64,000 bases of DNA from Lactobacillus sp. YT155 (GCF_030504545.1 NZ_JAUKWP010000001.1:295255-359254); one strand, 5' to 3'. Shown: positions 35,954 through 43,789, counted from the stretch's first letter. Notes: a model not told the origin generated them from the sequence alone. Translations and numbers: made by a program.

Positions 35954-36283
35954 CTAATTCTGAGTTGTACTATTAATCTCTAACCCTGTAATTCTTTCTA
36001 TTTCTTCAACTGTAGGATATTCCCCGTAATCGTACAATTCTCCATCAACAAGGGTTATAGGTAATATTTCGATTCCTTTGTCTTGTATTTGTTGCTTTAC
36101 TATTTCACTTCTAGCAAAAGCTGCGGGATTTTGTGTTAAATTTCTTCTATAAATTCTACTGGTTTCAGAACTATTAACTTCTTTGGTAATGGCTGTTATT
36201 GTCAGTAATTCCGAATCAACTGAAGGTCCACAAACTCCTGTTGGACAGCACATTGCTGGCTCGTAAATTTCAATTACTTTCAT
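35954..36283 (-). CDS. arsD: Arsenic metallochaperone ArsD (copy 2)
   Basis: 109 residues from the ATG at 36283 (AAGGGG upstream). It has the arsenite-binding cysteines in [16 protein letters not shown]. It lacks the Cys-rich C-terminal tail found in copy 1. ArsD hands arsenite to ArsA. Two arsD genes flank arsA in this operon. Confidence 0.92.
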   Translation of the reverse strand: MKVIEIYEPAMCCPTGVCGPSVDSELLTITAITKEVNSSETSRIYRRNLTQNPAAFARSEIVKQQIQDKGIEILPITLVDGELYDYGEYPTVEEIERITGLEINSTTQN

Positions 36284-36311
36284 AATAACCCCTTTCAATT
36301 TTGTAAAACAA

Positions 36312-38039
36312 TTAGTGAATTAATTCTTCTTCAAAATTAGGAACCCATTTAGACACTGCAAAGTGTCCATCAGAAACTTCATCTACTTTTTTTATCCATT
36401 CAACTTCATTAACTGCACGAGCTTTTAGAACATTATTTGATGTCTTTGCTGCGTACATACTTTGATTTACTAACCACCAAGTATGTTTAATTTTAGCTCT
36501 ATTCAAATCTTCATTTAATCTCATTGATTCATAAACTGGAGTTGTCTCTGGCAAAGTAACCATTAAAACTTCAGTTTCATCACCATTTTGTAAACGTGGT
36601 AACAATTTTTGAATTGATTCAGGAACTTCCCCAGCACTTCTCTCAACTTCTTTAGCATAACTTTGTGTTGAATCAAGTAATAATAAGGTATGCCCTGTTG
36701 GAGCTGTATCAATAACAACAACTTCATTCTCTGACTTTTCAACTATTTCAGCAAAAGCCCTAAATACTGCTATTTCCTGCGTGCAAGGAGAACGTAAATC
36801 TTCTTCAACATAAGCCACATCATCAGCACTCATTGTTTTTCGTGCTTTGTTTAGCACTTCTTCTTTGTAATCATTTAATTCTTTTTCTTCATCTATATGA
36901 CTAATAGCAATTCCATGCGTATCAGATAAATACAAATTCAAATGGTCTGCTGGATCAGTAGTTGCTAATCGAACTTTTTTTCCAGCTTTCGACAATTCTT
37001 TTGCTATTTGAATTGCGATAGTTGTTTTACCAACGCCACCTTTACCCATTGTAAAAATAATTTTCTTGTTTGTTGAAATAAAATCATCAATTATTCTATC
37101 AAGTGATGGAAGTTCGATAGGCTCTATTTCTTCTTCCTTAAGAGGTGGTTGATTTTTTTCTAGTAAAATACGTAGCTTGCCTATTCCTGTTACGTTGTAT
37201 GGACGCAATGGAACATTGAACATTTCAAATTTTTGTAGATCTACAGGGGTTTCTTTCAAATCATTTTGTTGTTGGTCAAAAATCGTTTGAGAAACATTTT
37301 CGTTAGCTTCTTCTAAAAGACCGTTAACAATCAATTTTTGATTTAAAATTCCTATTACACTAAGTTCATTTGAGGCCCTTTGTGCTTCAATAATTGAGGC
37401 CCTTTGTGGCCGAGTGACTAACATCAATGTTGTTAATTCGTTGTTACTCAACGTTTTTACAGCGTGTGCATATATTTCTCTCTTATCACCCATACCTGAC
37501 AACTGGCCAAGACAAGAAACACCTGTTGTGTTCTCATCAAGATAGTTACTCCAAGCAGAAGGTAATTGCAACATTCTTAGAGTATGTCCCGTTGGTGCAG
37601 TATCGAAAATTATATAATCATATTCTTTTTCAATAGTTTCATCAGTTAAAAAGTTAGCAAATTCATTAAATGCAGCAATCTCAACAGTACAAGAACCTGA
37701 TAATTGTTCTTCCATGTTCTCCAATGCACTTTCTGGCAAAACACCCCTATATGGACCTACTACACTTTCTTTATAGTCTTCTGCAGCTGTAACAGGGTCA
37801 AAGTTAGCAACTTTTAAATTCGGTATTCCATTGATGTCTTTTGGTTTATTTGTAAGTTCTGTTTGAAAAACATCTTGCAAGTTAGAAGCTGGGTCAGTAC
37901 TAACAAGCATAACTTTTGCACCTTTATCAGCTAAACTGGTTGCAGTAGCACAAGCAGTCGTTGTTTTACCAACACCACCTTTACCTGTAAAAAATAAATA
38001 CTTGGTTAGATTCATATTTATTGGTTCATATAGTTTCAT
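36312..38039 (-). CDS. arsA: Arsenite-transporting ATPase ArsA (two fused halves)
   Basis: 575 residues from the ATG at 38039 with GGGG upstream. Two P-loop domains: GKGGVGKTT at residues 19-27 and again about residue 330, each followed by a DTAPTGHTL motif. The pseudo-symmetric halves form one ATPase that powers arsenite extrusion through the membrane pump. It lies between two arsD genes in the ars operon. Confidence 0.95.
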   Translation of the reverse strand: MKLYEPINMNLTKYLFFTGKGGVGKTTTACATATSLADKGAKVMLVSTDPASNLQDVFQTELTNKPKDINGIPNLKVANFDPVTAAEDYKESVVGPYRGVLPESALENMEEQLSGSCTVEIAAFNEFANFLTDETIEKEYDYIIFDTAPTGHTLRMLQLPSAWSNYLDENTTGVSCLGQLSGMGDKREIYAHAVKTLSNNELTTLMLVTRPQRASIIEAQRASNELSVIGILNQKLIVNGLLEEANENVSQTIFDQQQNDLKETPVDLQKFEMFNVPLRPYNVTGIGKLRILLEKNQPPLKEEEIEPIELPSLDRIIDDFISTNKKIIFTMGKGGVGKTTIAIQIAKELSKAGKKVRLATTDPADHLNLYLSDTHGIAISHIDEEKELNDYKEEVLNKARKTMSADDVAYVEEDLRSPCTQEIAVFRAFAEIVEKSENEVVVIDTAPTGHTLLLLDSTQSYAKEVERSAGEVPESIQKLLPRLQNGDETEVLMVTLPETTPVYESMRLNEDLNRAKIKHTWWLVNQSMYAAKTSNNVLKARAVNEVEWIKKVDEVSDGHFAVSKWVPNFEEELIH

Positions 38040-38052
38040 TGATTGCACCCCC

Positions 38053-38418
38053 TTAGCAGCATTCATTTGATCCGTTACAGCAACTTCCTTCAGAATTTGA
38101 TTGATCAACAAATATTAGTCCAGTGTAGTTCGTTAATTCTTCTTTAGTTGGGTAATCACTTGTCTTAACAATTTTGCCATCAAGAACCGTGATAGGTAAA
38201 ATATCGTTTCCTTTTTCTTGTATAGTTTTTAGAACTGTTTCATTTTTAACAAATGCATCCGGTGTACTTGATAAGTTGTAGCGACTTGCCTCAATTTGAG
38301 AAACATCTTCAAGTGCTTCAAAAATTGAGGTGATAGTTAATAAGTTTTCATCAATAGATGGACCACATACTCCTGTTGAACAACACATTGCAGGCTCAAA
38401 TAGTTCCAATTTTTTCAT
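38053..38418 (-). CDS. arsD: Arsenic metallochaperone ArsD (copy 1)
   Basis: 121 residues with the conserved arsenite site EPAMCCSTGVCGPSID (three Cys) and a C-terminal tail with two extra CC pairs (EGSCCNGSNECC), as in the plasmid R773 ArsD. It delivers arsenite to ArsA and may weakly repress the operon. It starts 11 bp after arsR. Confidence 0.93.
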   Translation of the reverse strand: MKKLELFEPAMCCSTGVCGPSIDENLLTITSIFEALEDVSQIEASRYNLSSTPDAFVKNETVLKTIQEKGNDILPITVLDGKIVKTSDYPTKEELTNYTGLIFVDQSNSEGSCCNGSNECC

Positions 38419-38429
38419 TTTTATTCTCC

Positions 38430-38744
38430 TTAATTTGACACCATATTTTTAGTTTGACATGCACATACATTTGAATTAAAAAATAATTGATTAAAATCTC
38501 TCATGAAGTCTTCTAATTTGCTTTGGTTTAAACTGTAATAAGACCATTTTCCCTCTTTTTTAACAGAAACAAAGTCAGCATTCTCAAGCACTTTCATGTG
38601 ATGAGAAAGCGTTGGTTGAGTAAATTCAAAGTTTTCTAAAATGTCACAAGCACATAGCTCACCATTTGAAAGTAAATCAATTATTTTCATTCTGTTGGGA
38701 TCAGATATTATTTTTAATTTATTCGAATAATCTTCGTAATTCAC
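38430..38744 (-). CDS. arsR: Arsenic-responsive repressor ArsR
   Basis: 104 residues starting at GTG 38744. The ArsR/SmtB winged helix contains the metalloid-sensing ELCACDIL motif just before the recognition helix (QPTLSHHMKVLENA), with additional Cys at the C-terminus (VCAC). It represses the ars promoter until arsenite binds. Its GTG overlaps the stop of the small membrane gene upstream as GTGA. Confidence 0.94.
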   Translation of the reverse strand: MNYEDYSNKLKIISDPNRMKIIDLLSNGELCACDILENFEFTQPTLSHHMKVLENADFVSVKKEGKWSYYSLNQSKLEDFMRDFNQLFFNSNVCACQTKNMVSN

Positions 38745-38917
38745 TTTTTAGTTTTTCCTTTCTTCTCTATTACAAACAATAATATTATTATTGAAAAAGC
38801 AACAACTATTAGCGACGTAGGTACTGTTATTTTCATCAATAAAGCAACTGCCACTGCTGCAGTAACACCAATTATCCTGGCTAATGTTTTTATGATAAAG
38901 CACCCCCAATGTCTCAC
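38741..38917 (-). CDS. Small membrane protein at the head of the ars operon
   Basis: A 58-codon frame from GTG at 38917 to TGA at 38741-38743. It has two hydrophobic helices (ARIIGVTAAVAVALLMK and SLIVVAFSIIILLFVI) and a Lys-rich end. It lies between the ars promoter and arsR and its stop overlaps the arsR start (GTGA), which argues it is translated. The GTG lacks a clear binding site; GGGGGTG occurs later, ahead of no standard codon, so the start is uncertain. The other frame here (38748-38954) looks like chance. Confidence 0.5.
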   Translation of the reverse strand: MRHWGCFIIKTLARIIGVTAAVAVALLMKITVPTSLIVVAFSIIILLFVIEKKGKTKK

Positions 38918-38939
38918 ATAGATATTTGTCTATATGTTT

Positions 38940-38968
38940 AATATAGATGAGCATCTATGTGTTGTCAA
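38940..38968 (-). promoter_or_regulatory. ars promoter with ArsR-type operator
   Basis: On the minus strand TTGACA (38963-38968), 17 bp, then TATATT (38940-38945). The inverted repeat ATAGATG-ag-CATCTAT (38943-38958) covers the spacer and -10, and a second one, ATAGA-tatttg-TCTAT, lies downstream at about 38918-38933. The layout fits ArsR repression. Confidence 0.78.
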
Positions 38969-38992
38969 CACAATTTAAAGTTCCTTTCAGAA

Positions 38993-39021
38993 CAAAAAGA
39001 CCTACTAAGTAGGTCTTTTTG
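38993..39021 (-). terminator. Terminator after the relaxase gene
   Basis: GACCTACT-a-AGTAGGTC hairpin with flanking A and T runs, adjoining the relaxase stop. Confidence 0.85.
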
Positions 39022-39022
39022 T

Positions 39023-40186
39023 TCATGCTATGAAATCTTCAGTTTTGGCTAAATATACTTTCATCATGTGGTAATACTTTTCTGACATTTCTGATTCTCT
39101 AACTCGTTTTATAAAGGTGTCCGTTCCTCGAATATCATCTGTCCTAAGTACCATTCTCATGGCTCCACCATATTGATAGAACATATTATCGACTGTTCTT
39201 TCATACGAGTCTTCTTTAGGCTTCATTTCCAGTTTTAGTTCCTCTACATCGTCTAAGAGAACAGACCAATCTGGATTAAGTGGCCAATACTTCTTCTCTT
39301 GACCTAGCTGTTTATCTCTAAAGCTAATATACGTGCTTAAGATATTTTTAACCAATTGTAGTGCATCAGCAGTAGCTAGTAACTTACCCATCAAGTCTTG
39401 TGCATACTCATGTTTAAATCTTAATTCATAACGATTTTTTATTTCTACTTGTTCTCTAGGTATTCTCTGTTTCTTAGCTTGTTCGTAGTCTTTTTCATAG
39501 AATACAACTTGTAGATTAGACTGTCCTGCTCCAAAGTAGATTGAACTACCTTCCTTTTTGCCATTAAAATCGCCTTCTCCAGTAACATGCCATGTTCTGA
39601 ATTTAGTTATACATTCATCATTCTCAACTTTTTCAATAAACTCTGGTATATCAATGAATCTATAATAGTCATTGATTGCCATATCTATTCTGTTAAAAAC
39701 TGCTCCTGCATGTGCACAGTCTCGAAAAAAGGCAAACCACCATTGATCTCTAAATTTTATAAATTCTTCATATAGCCGACAACCTTGTCCACTCATTTCA
39801 ATAGATACACCTTTATTTGTCAGTTTTGGAGAATCATATAAAACTCTAATATTATCTAGTTCATATACAGTGTTATAGTTCAATATGTTCGTACTCTTAT
39901 TAATGAACATATCAACCTTTAATCGAAGTATTTTGGTAATCACATCTTCTGGTGACATGTTAGGTATTCTCACTCTTACCCAGTCATAAATACAATCCAA
40001 TTTATTGCCTGTCTCTAGATACGGAATAAGGTTATTAATTTTTGTTATTACACCTTCTGAGATCTTTCTAGATCCATTTTCATACTTAGAATAAGTACTC
40101 CTACTTACTGATAGTATTTTTGCCATTTCTGTTTGAGTGTACTTATTTCTCTTTCTGTAAGATTTTAATTCTTTTTCTATTTCCAA
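39023..40186 (-). CDS. MobT-type relaxase / Rep_trans replication initiator with N-terminal HTH
   Basis: 387 residues. An XRE helix-turn-helix (RNKYTQTEMAKILSVSRSTYSKYE) fills the first 60 residues, followed by a Rep_trans domain as in Tn916 Orf20 and ICEBs1 NicK (FNRIDMAINDYY, GSSIYFGAGQSN, then the EIKNRYELRFK block). Such proteins nick oriT with a catalytic Tyr and can also start rolling-circle replication. The HTH-Rep_trans fusion is typical of MobT. It faces an oriT-like inverted repeat 115 bp upstream. Confidence 0.82.
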   Translation of the reverse strand: MEIEKELKSYRKRNKYTQTEMAKILSVSRSTYSKYENGSRKISEGVITKINNLIPYLETGNKLDCIYDWVRVRIPNMSPEDVITKILRLKVDMFINKSTNILNYNTVYELDNIRVLYDSPKLTNKGVSIEMSGQGCRLYEEFIKFRDQWWFAFFRDCAHAGAVFNRIDMAINDYYRFIDIPEFIEKVENDECITKFRTWHVTGEGDFNGKKEGSSIYFGAGQSNLQVVFYEKDYEQAKKQRIPREQVEIKNRYELRFKHEYAQDLMGKLLATADALQLVKNILSTYISFRDKQLGQEKKYWPLNPDWSVLLDDVEELKLEMKPKEDSYERTVDNMFYQYGGAMRMVLRTDDIRGTDTFIKRVRESEMSEKYYHMMKVYLAKTEDFIA

Positions 40187-40300
40187 ATATTCACACTTTC
40201 TTGTCGCAAATTTATTTTAAATTGTGACACTTTTATTTTTCATAAAACCTTTAAATATCAACCTTTTTCACTCACTTGTATAGTCAATATTCTGTATATT

Positions 40301-40326
40301 AACCCCCGTATTACATAACGGGGGTT
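40301..40326. other. Candidate oriT / nic inverted repeat
   Basis: AACCCCCGT and ACGGGGGTT are separated by eight bases. The ICEBs1 oriT, nicked by the related NicK relaxase, has a similar ACCCCC-type GC-rich inverted repeat. The position just upstream of the relaxase gene is also the same. An intrinsic terminator is an alternative, but no T-run follows on either strand. Confidence 0.6.
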
Positions 40327-40328
40327 TA

Positions 40329-40632
40329 AGTCTTGAATATAACTTCAAGACCACTACAAGCAATGAGACATTGCTTTTCGCTCAAGCAAGACACTATGAG
40401 GCATAGTTTACTTGCTTGCTTTCGTTAAAATACCATTCCGTGCTACGACACTCCGCACTCCATTCACCAATGGACACGCCCAGCTATTCTGCTGGTCTTT
40501 CATGGCGACACGCCACTCATTCCATTGGTGCATTTTTGTTGCTAACCATTAATTACTAAAATCTCTATATCTGCCCTTTATTTGCTAAAACTATGTCTAG
40601 CAATGACTAGGTGAAAGAATCGAACTTTCACT
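40329..40632. other. Highly structured non-coding region (origin-like)
   Basis: About 300 bp without a gene but with many inverted repeats: GTCTTGAA/TTCAAGAC (40332-40353), AGCAATG/CATTGCT (about 40360-40376), CAAGCAAG/CTTGCTTG, CACCAATGG/CCATTGGTG (about 40474-40532) and GTGAAAG/CTTTCAC (about 40611-40632). Such regions accompany oriT or single-strand origins of rolling-circle elements. Confidence 0.5.
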
Positions 40633-40641
40633 GTTTCCTAG

Positions 40642-40914
40642 CTAGTCTCGATGATTTATAAAAAAGTCGTCTATATCTTTGCGATTATATAAAGTTATTC
40701 CCGAAACAGTGCAACTTGGTAATCCTTCATATCTAAATCTATCAAAAGTGTTATTAGAAACCGATAAATATTTACAAGCATCTTTTTTCTTCATCCACTC
40801 TTTGTTGTTAAAGTTAGAAATATCTTTAATCTTGGATATTTCATTAAGAATAATTTCTCTGACTTCATTTGATATTTTCTTTTTTTCTTCTTCATTCAAA
40901 AGCACTTCTACCAT
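40642..40914 (-). CDS. xis: Excisionase-like HTH protein (Xis)
   Basis: 90 residues with a MerR/HTH_17-type DNA-binding domain (WMKKKDACKYLSVSNNTFDRFRYEGLPSCTV, ending NRKDIDDFF), the pattern of Tn916-family Xis proteins. It would direct the integrase toward excision. It is divergent from the repressor gene, with which it shares an operator-rich 140-bp control region. Confidence 0.78.
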   Translation of the reverse strand: MVEVLLNEEEKKKISNEVREIILNEISKIKDISNFNNKEWMKKKDACKYLSVSNNTFDRFRYEGLPSCTVSGITLYNRKDIDDFFINHRD

Positions 40915-40981
40915 CTCCTCACCCCTTTTTTCTTATTTATGAGAATATTATAATTCTTAAATTTGAGAAAATCAATACATT

Positions 40982-40999
40982 TTTCTCTTTTTTGAGAAA
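40982..40999. promoter_or_regulatory. Operator-like inverted repeat between xis and repressor
   Basis: TTTCTC-tttttt-GAGAAA; related half sites (GAGAAAA) flank it at about 40963 and 41035. It lies in the divergent promoter region, suited to binding by the XRE repressor. The same TTTCTC-N6-GAGAAA pattern occurs next to the att cores at 34279-34296 and 51574-51591. Confidence 0.55.
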
Positions 41000-41055
41000 T
41001 ATGTGATATACTATCTGTGATAATTATCAAAAACGAGAAAAGGAAGTGTTTATAA

Positions 41056-41442
41056 ATGGGAAACAATCTAAGGTTTGTAAGAAAAGAAAATGGTTTAACT
41101 TTAGATCAAGTAAGTAGTGATACTGGTATTCCAAGAGCAAACTTAAGTAGGTATGAAAAAGGAATAAGTGATCCAAAAATTGATACTTGGGTTACTTTAG
41201 CCGATTATTATCATGCAACATTAAACTGGTTAGCTGGTCTTGATTCAGATGAGAATCACTTACCTTACATTGAAAATATTAGTGATCTTGCAGAGAAACT
41301 TTCTGATAATAACAATGTTGAAATACGACACACTATTCTTTCTGAAGACGAATATTACATTCTGAAAAATATTCACTCACTAAATAAAGATCAATTAAAA
41401 GAAATAAAAGACATTGTTTCTAAAGATGTAGCAAATCATTAA
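41056..41442 (+). CDS. XRE-family repressor of element 1
   Basis: 128 residues. The Cro/CI-type HTH covers residues 1-60 (LRFVRKENGLTLDQVSSDTGIPRANLSRYEKG); the acidic C-terminus lacks a peptidase domain, so induction would need another factor. Its position between divergent xis and the downstream integrase fits control of excision and integration. Confidence 0.82.
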   Translation: MGNNLRFVRKENGLTLDQVSSDTGIPRANLSRYEKGISDPKIDTWVTLADYYHATLNWLAGLDSDENHLPYIENISDLAEKLSDNNNVEIRHTILSEDEYYILKNIHSLNKDQLKEIKDIVSKDVANH

Positions 41443-41497
41443 TAAATAAAATCTCCTATTCTATGATATTGTTTGCCCCAAAATCATAAGGAGAAAA

Positions 41498-42658
41498 ATG
41501 GATAACAGAATTAAAAAATACATAAAAAAAGACGGGAAACCCGCTTATAAATTTCAAGTATATTTAGGAATTGATAAACAAACTGGCAAAAAATTAAGAA
41601 CCACACGGCGTGGATTTAGAAAACTAAGAGATGCAGAGCTTGAGCTTAAGAAAATAGATTATAAGGTTGCAAACAAAACCCTAGAGCTTGTAAATACTAA
41701 CAAAAATATTACTTTCCAAGAAGTATATGAAGAATGGTATCAAGGATATATTAATACTGTTCGAGAAAGTACTTTTAATAGGACTCAAGGAATGTTTGAT
41801 AACCACATACTACCTGCCTTTGGTAACTTAAGAATTAGAACTATTAAACCTGTACAATGTCAAAAAGCACTTAATCAGTGGTACAACGAAACCACAAGAA
41901 ATTACAAACGTTGGTTCAATTATGTACAAGCAGTGTTTGATTACGCAGTGAAACAAGACTATACAGTCGATAACCCGGCTAGAAAAATTAACATGCCTAA
42001 AAAACATGAAAAAATTGGGCCTGATATTCCAAACTTTTGGGATAAATCGCAATTACAGGTTTTCTTCTCTAACATAAGTGAGAATCAAGAGCCGGAAAAA
42101 TACTGTATGTTTAGATTATTAGCTTTTGGCGGGTTACGCCGTGGTGAATGCTTAGCTCTAACTTGGAGTGATCTTGATTTTAAAAACAATACATTGAGTA
42201 TTAACAAGACACTCACTCAAGGTCTGAAAGGTAAGCAAATTGTGCAAGCCACTAAAACCCGAAAAAGTAATCGGATAATTTCCATTGATCATTCCACTAT
42301 GGAATCTTTGAAAAAATGGAGATTGTTACAAAAGAAAATATTTTTAACTCATGGATTTAATACACTAGAAGATAACCAGCTTATCTTTGCCACAAGAAAT
42401 AATACTCATAAATCTCTGAATACACCTAGTAAATGGCTCCAAAAGATAATTGAACAAACTGAACTTCCCAAAATTACTGTTCATGGTTTCAGACATTCTC
42501 ATGCTTCTGCCCTATTCTCTGCAGGAGCAACAATTAAAGAGGTGCAAGACCGTTTAGGTCACGAAGATGCACAAACGACTTTGAACATCTATACGCATGT
42601 GACTGAAAAACAAGACAAAGAAGCTGTTGATAAATTAGTAAATTATCTGAACATTTAG
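41498..42658 (+). CDS. int: Tyrosine integrase of element 1
   Basis: 386 residues of the Tn916/phage integrase class: an N-terminal arm-binding domain, a core-binding SAM-like domain (EWYQGYINTVRESTFNRTQ) and the catalytic domain with Arg in GGLRRGECLAL, HGFRHSHAS, and the nucleophile Tyr in LNIYTHVT. AAGGAG precedes the ATG. The gene ends 102 bp before the att core, as expected. The integrase of element 2 is a clear paralog of identical length. Confidence 0.95.
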   Translation: MDNRIKKYIKKDGKPAYKFQVYLGIDKQTGKKLRTTRRGFRKLRDAELELKKIDYKVANKTLELVNTNKNITFQEVYEEWYQGYINTVRESTFNRTQGMFDNHILPAFGNLRIRTIKPVQCQKALNQWYNETTRNYKRWFNYVQAVFDYAVKQDYTVDNPARKINMPKKHEKIGPDIPNFWDKSQLQVFFSNISENQEPEKYCMFRLLAFGGLRRGECLALTWSDLDFKNNTLSINKTLTQGLKGKQIVQATKTRKSNRIISIDHSTMESLKKWRLLQKKIFLTHGFNTLEDNQLIFATRNNTHKSLNTPSKWLQKIIEQTELPKITVHGFRHSHASALFSAGATIKEVQDRLGHEDAQTTLNIYTHVTEKQDKEAVDKLVNYLNI

Positions 42659-42680
42659 GGGTAGTCAACGGGGTATTCAC
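42659..42680 (+). repeat. Integrase arm-type repeats, right end of element 1
   Basis: GGGTAGTCAA at 42659-42668 and the variant GGGTATTCAC at 42671-42680, matching the repeats at the left end of element 1. Confidence 0.65.
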
Positions 42681-42760
42681 TTTCAATTATTGAGCATTTG
42701 AAATATGAATATACAGTGATATAGCAACAACATTTAGATGAGCTAGGTCTGGCAAAGTTA

Positions 42761-42777
42761 ATCCCCTGACCACCCAT
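42761..42777 (+). repeat. att core 2 (junction of elements 1 and 2)
   Basis: ATCCCCTGACCACCCAT, identical to the tRNA-Lys 3' end. It is followed by a different terminator-like hairpin (AACCGATT...AATCGGTT then T-run, about 42790-42837), so element 2 supplies its own 3' flank. Confidence 0.85.
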
Positions 42778-42866
42778 TGAGTAACTTTTAACCGATTGTA
42801 TAGGGGCTTAAAACCTTGATATAATCGGTTTTTTATTTTTAACAAATTTTAATGAATTACAAAATA

Positions 42867-42898
42867 TGGTATTCAATGGTATTCAAAATGGTATTCAA
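42867..42898 (+). repeat. Integrase arm-type repeats, left end of element 2
   Basis: Three copies of TGGTATTCAA at 42867-42876, 42877-42886 and 42889-42898. Two more copies follow the element 2 integrase at the other end. Confidence 0.75.
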
Positions 42899-42919
42899 TT
42901 TTTATCGTGTAGGCAGAAT

Positions 42920-42955
42920 AAAACACCTCTGATTAATCTCAGGGATGTTTTTTTA
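42920..42955 (-). terminator. Terminator
   Basis: AACACCTCTGA pairs imperfectly with TCTCAGGGATGTT around TTAA with a T-run, just beyond the gene ending at 42962. Confidence 0.65.
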
Positions 42956-42961
42956 TTTGTT

Positions 42962-43300
42962 TTACATTTGACTGATATACCAATGTAATTCAGAAGAAAC
43001 GTCGTCAAGACTTTCAATAATATTATTTTTTGTTACTCTTCCTGAAACTTTATAAATTTCTTGAGCAGCACCATGATAGTTGCCAATTAGATTAAGTACA
43101 TCATCGCTTTTATTCGCATATTGTTCACATGCTTTTTCTTCGTTCTGCATTTCTTCTCTTATAGTTCTAAATTCACTAATAATATCAACCATATCATCAT
43201 TAGAATTTTCTATTAGTTGATCAATTTTATTTGCCCATTCTCTTATTTTTTCATTCTGTTCGTTTTTATTAGTAATGTCATTTAATATACTTTTCATCAT
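42962..43300 (-). CDS. Hypothetical helical protein
   Basis: 112 residues, charged and almost entirely helical (EKIREWANKIDQLIENSNDDMVDIISEFRTIREEM). AGGAGG lies before the start region. No family is recognised. It is a single cargo gene at the left end of element 2. Confidence 0.6.
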   Translation of the reverse strand: MMKSILNDITNKNEQNEKIREWANKIDQLIENSNDDMVDIISEFRTIREEMQNEEKACEQYANKSDDVLNLIGNYHGAAQEIYKVSGRVTKNNIIESLDDVSSELHWYISQM

Positions 43301-43377
43301 ATAACTATCCTCCTAATTAATTTATCCAATAAAGCACTTAAGTAATATACCACTATTTCTAACGACCTAAGTTAAAC

Positions 43378-43554
43378 TTATACCGACCTACCCTCACGCT
43401 CTGCTATCAATCGTTTTAGTTCTTCAATATCTTCATCAGTGGCAAACTTCTTTATAAAGTTTCTTGCCGTTGACCGCTTAGCAATGTATGCCTTACGTTC
43501 CTTGTGTTCTTCATCCCACTTTTTATTAGCTCGTTTCTGGGCTTCAGTAACCAT
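43378..43554 (-). CDS. Small charged protein of the phage/ICE accessory type
   Basis: 58 residues from the ATG at 43554 with GGGGA upstream. The sequence (TEAQKRANKKWDEEHKERKAYIAKRSTARNFI, then EDIEELKRLIAER) matches a small basic/acidic helical protein found in many lactobacillus and streptococcus phages and mobile elements. Its role is unknown. An overlapping frame (43452-43658) is rejected. Confidence 0.68.
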   Translation of the reverse strand: MVTEAQKRANKKWDEEHKERKAYIAKRSTARNFIKKFATDEDIEELKRLIAEREGRSV

Positions 43555-43607
43555 GGTATACATCCCCAATCTTTGTGTTTGATTTTTATTAATTTCATGA
43601 TAATATT

Positions 43608-43637
43608 AAAAAAGAACGAGGTAGTAGGATACCTCGC
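43608..43637 (-). terminator. Terminator after the small hydrophobic reading frame
   Basis: CGAGGTA-gtagga-TACCTCG, followed on the minus strand by TTCTTTTTT. It lies 35 bp beyond the stop of the frameshifted membrane peptide, which suggests that peptide has its own transcript. Confidence 0.65.
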
Positions 43638-43671
43638 CCAAACGGTTTGGTTATTCATATTCGTAAGCTAA

Positions 43672-43789
43672 TTACTTAAATAAGTGATTGGCTTTTTTTA
43701 TTATGTAATATGCTTTGGCAATTGATACTATCAACCCACCAAGACCTACCATAATAAACAAATACAATAACCTCTATTGAATTATTCAC
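43672..43789 (-). pseudogene. Frameshifted small hydrophobic peptide gene
   Basis: A GTG at 43789 with GGGGAGG 7 nt upstream opens NNSIEVIVFVY; after one extra base the reading continues in another frame as MVGLGGLIVSIAKAYYIIKK and ends at TAA 43672-43674. The joined 38-residue product would be one membrane helix with a basic tail, like type I toxins or holin-like peptides. The second half alone could start at an ATG (43752) without a binding site. A hairpin terminator follows. Confidence 0.45.

Larger units (their letters stand above)
34218..42777. mobile_element. Element 1: arsenic-resistance integrative mobilizable element, about 8.6 kb
   Basis: It is bounded by att cores at 34201-34217 and 42761-42777. 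It carries its own integrase at the right end, GGGTAGTCAA arm repeats at both ends, an excisionase, an XRE repressor, a MobT-type relaxase with an oriT-like site, and the ars operon as cargo. No type IV secretion genes are present, so transfer would depend on a helper element. The boundaries rest on the repeats and are well supported. Confidence 0.8.

Noticed and set aside
38748-38954. A 68-codon frame upstream of arsR
   Set aside because: Composition is unlike a real protein; the overlapping frame encoding two membrane helices and overlapping the arsR start is more plausible.
40601-40640. A tRNA gene in element 1
   Set aside because: Only a T-arm-like stem and weak outer pairing are present; D and anticodon arms are missing.
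43452-43658. A 68-codon frame overlapping the small charged phage-type gene
   Set aside because: It includes the terminator hairpin region and lacks a binding site; the other frame matches a known small protein type.
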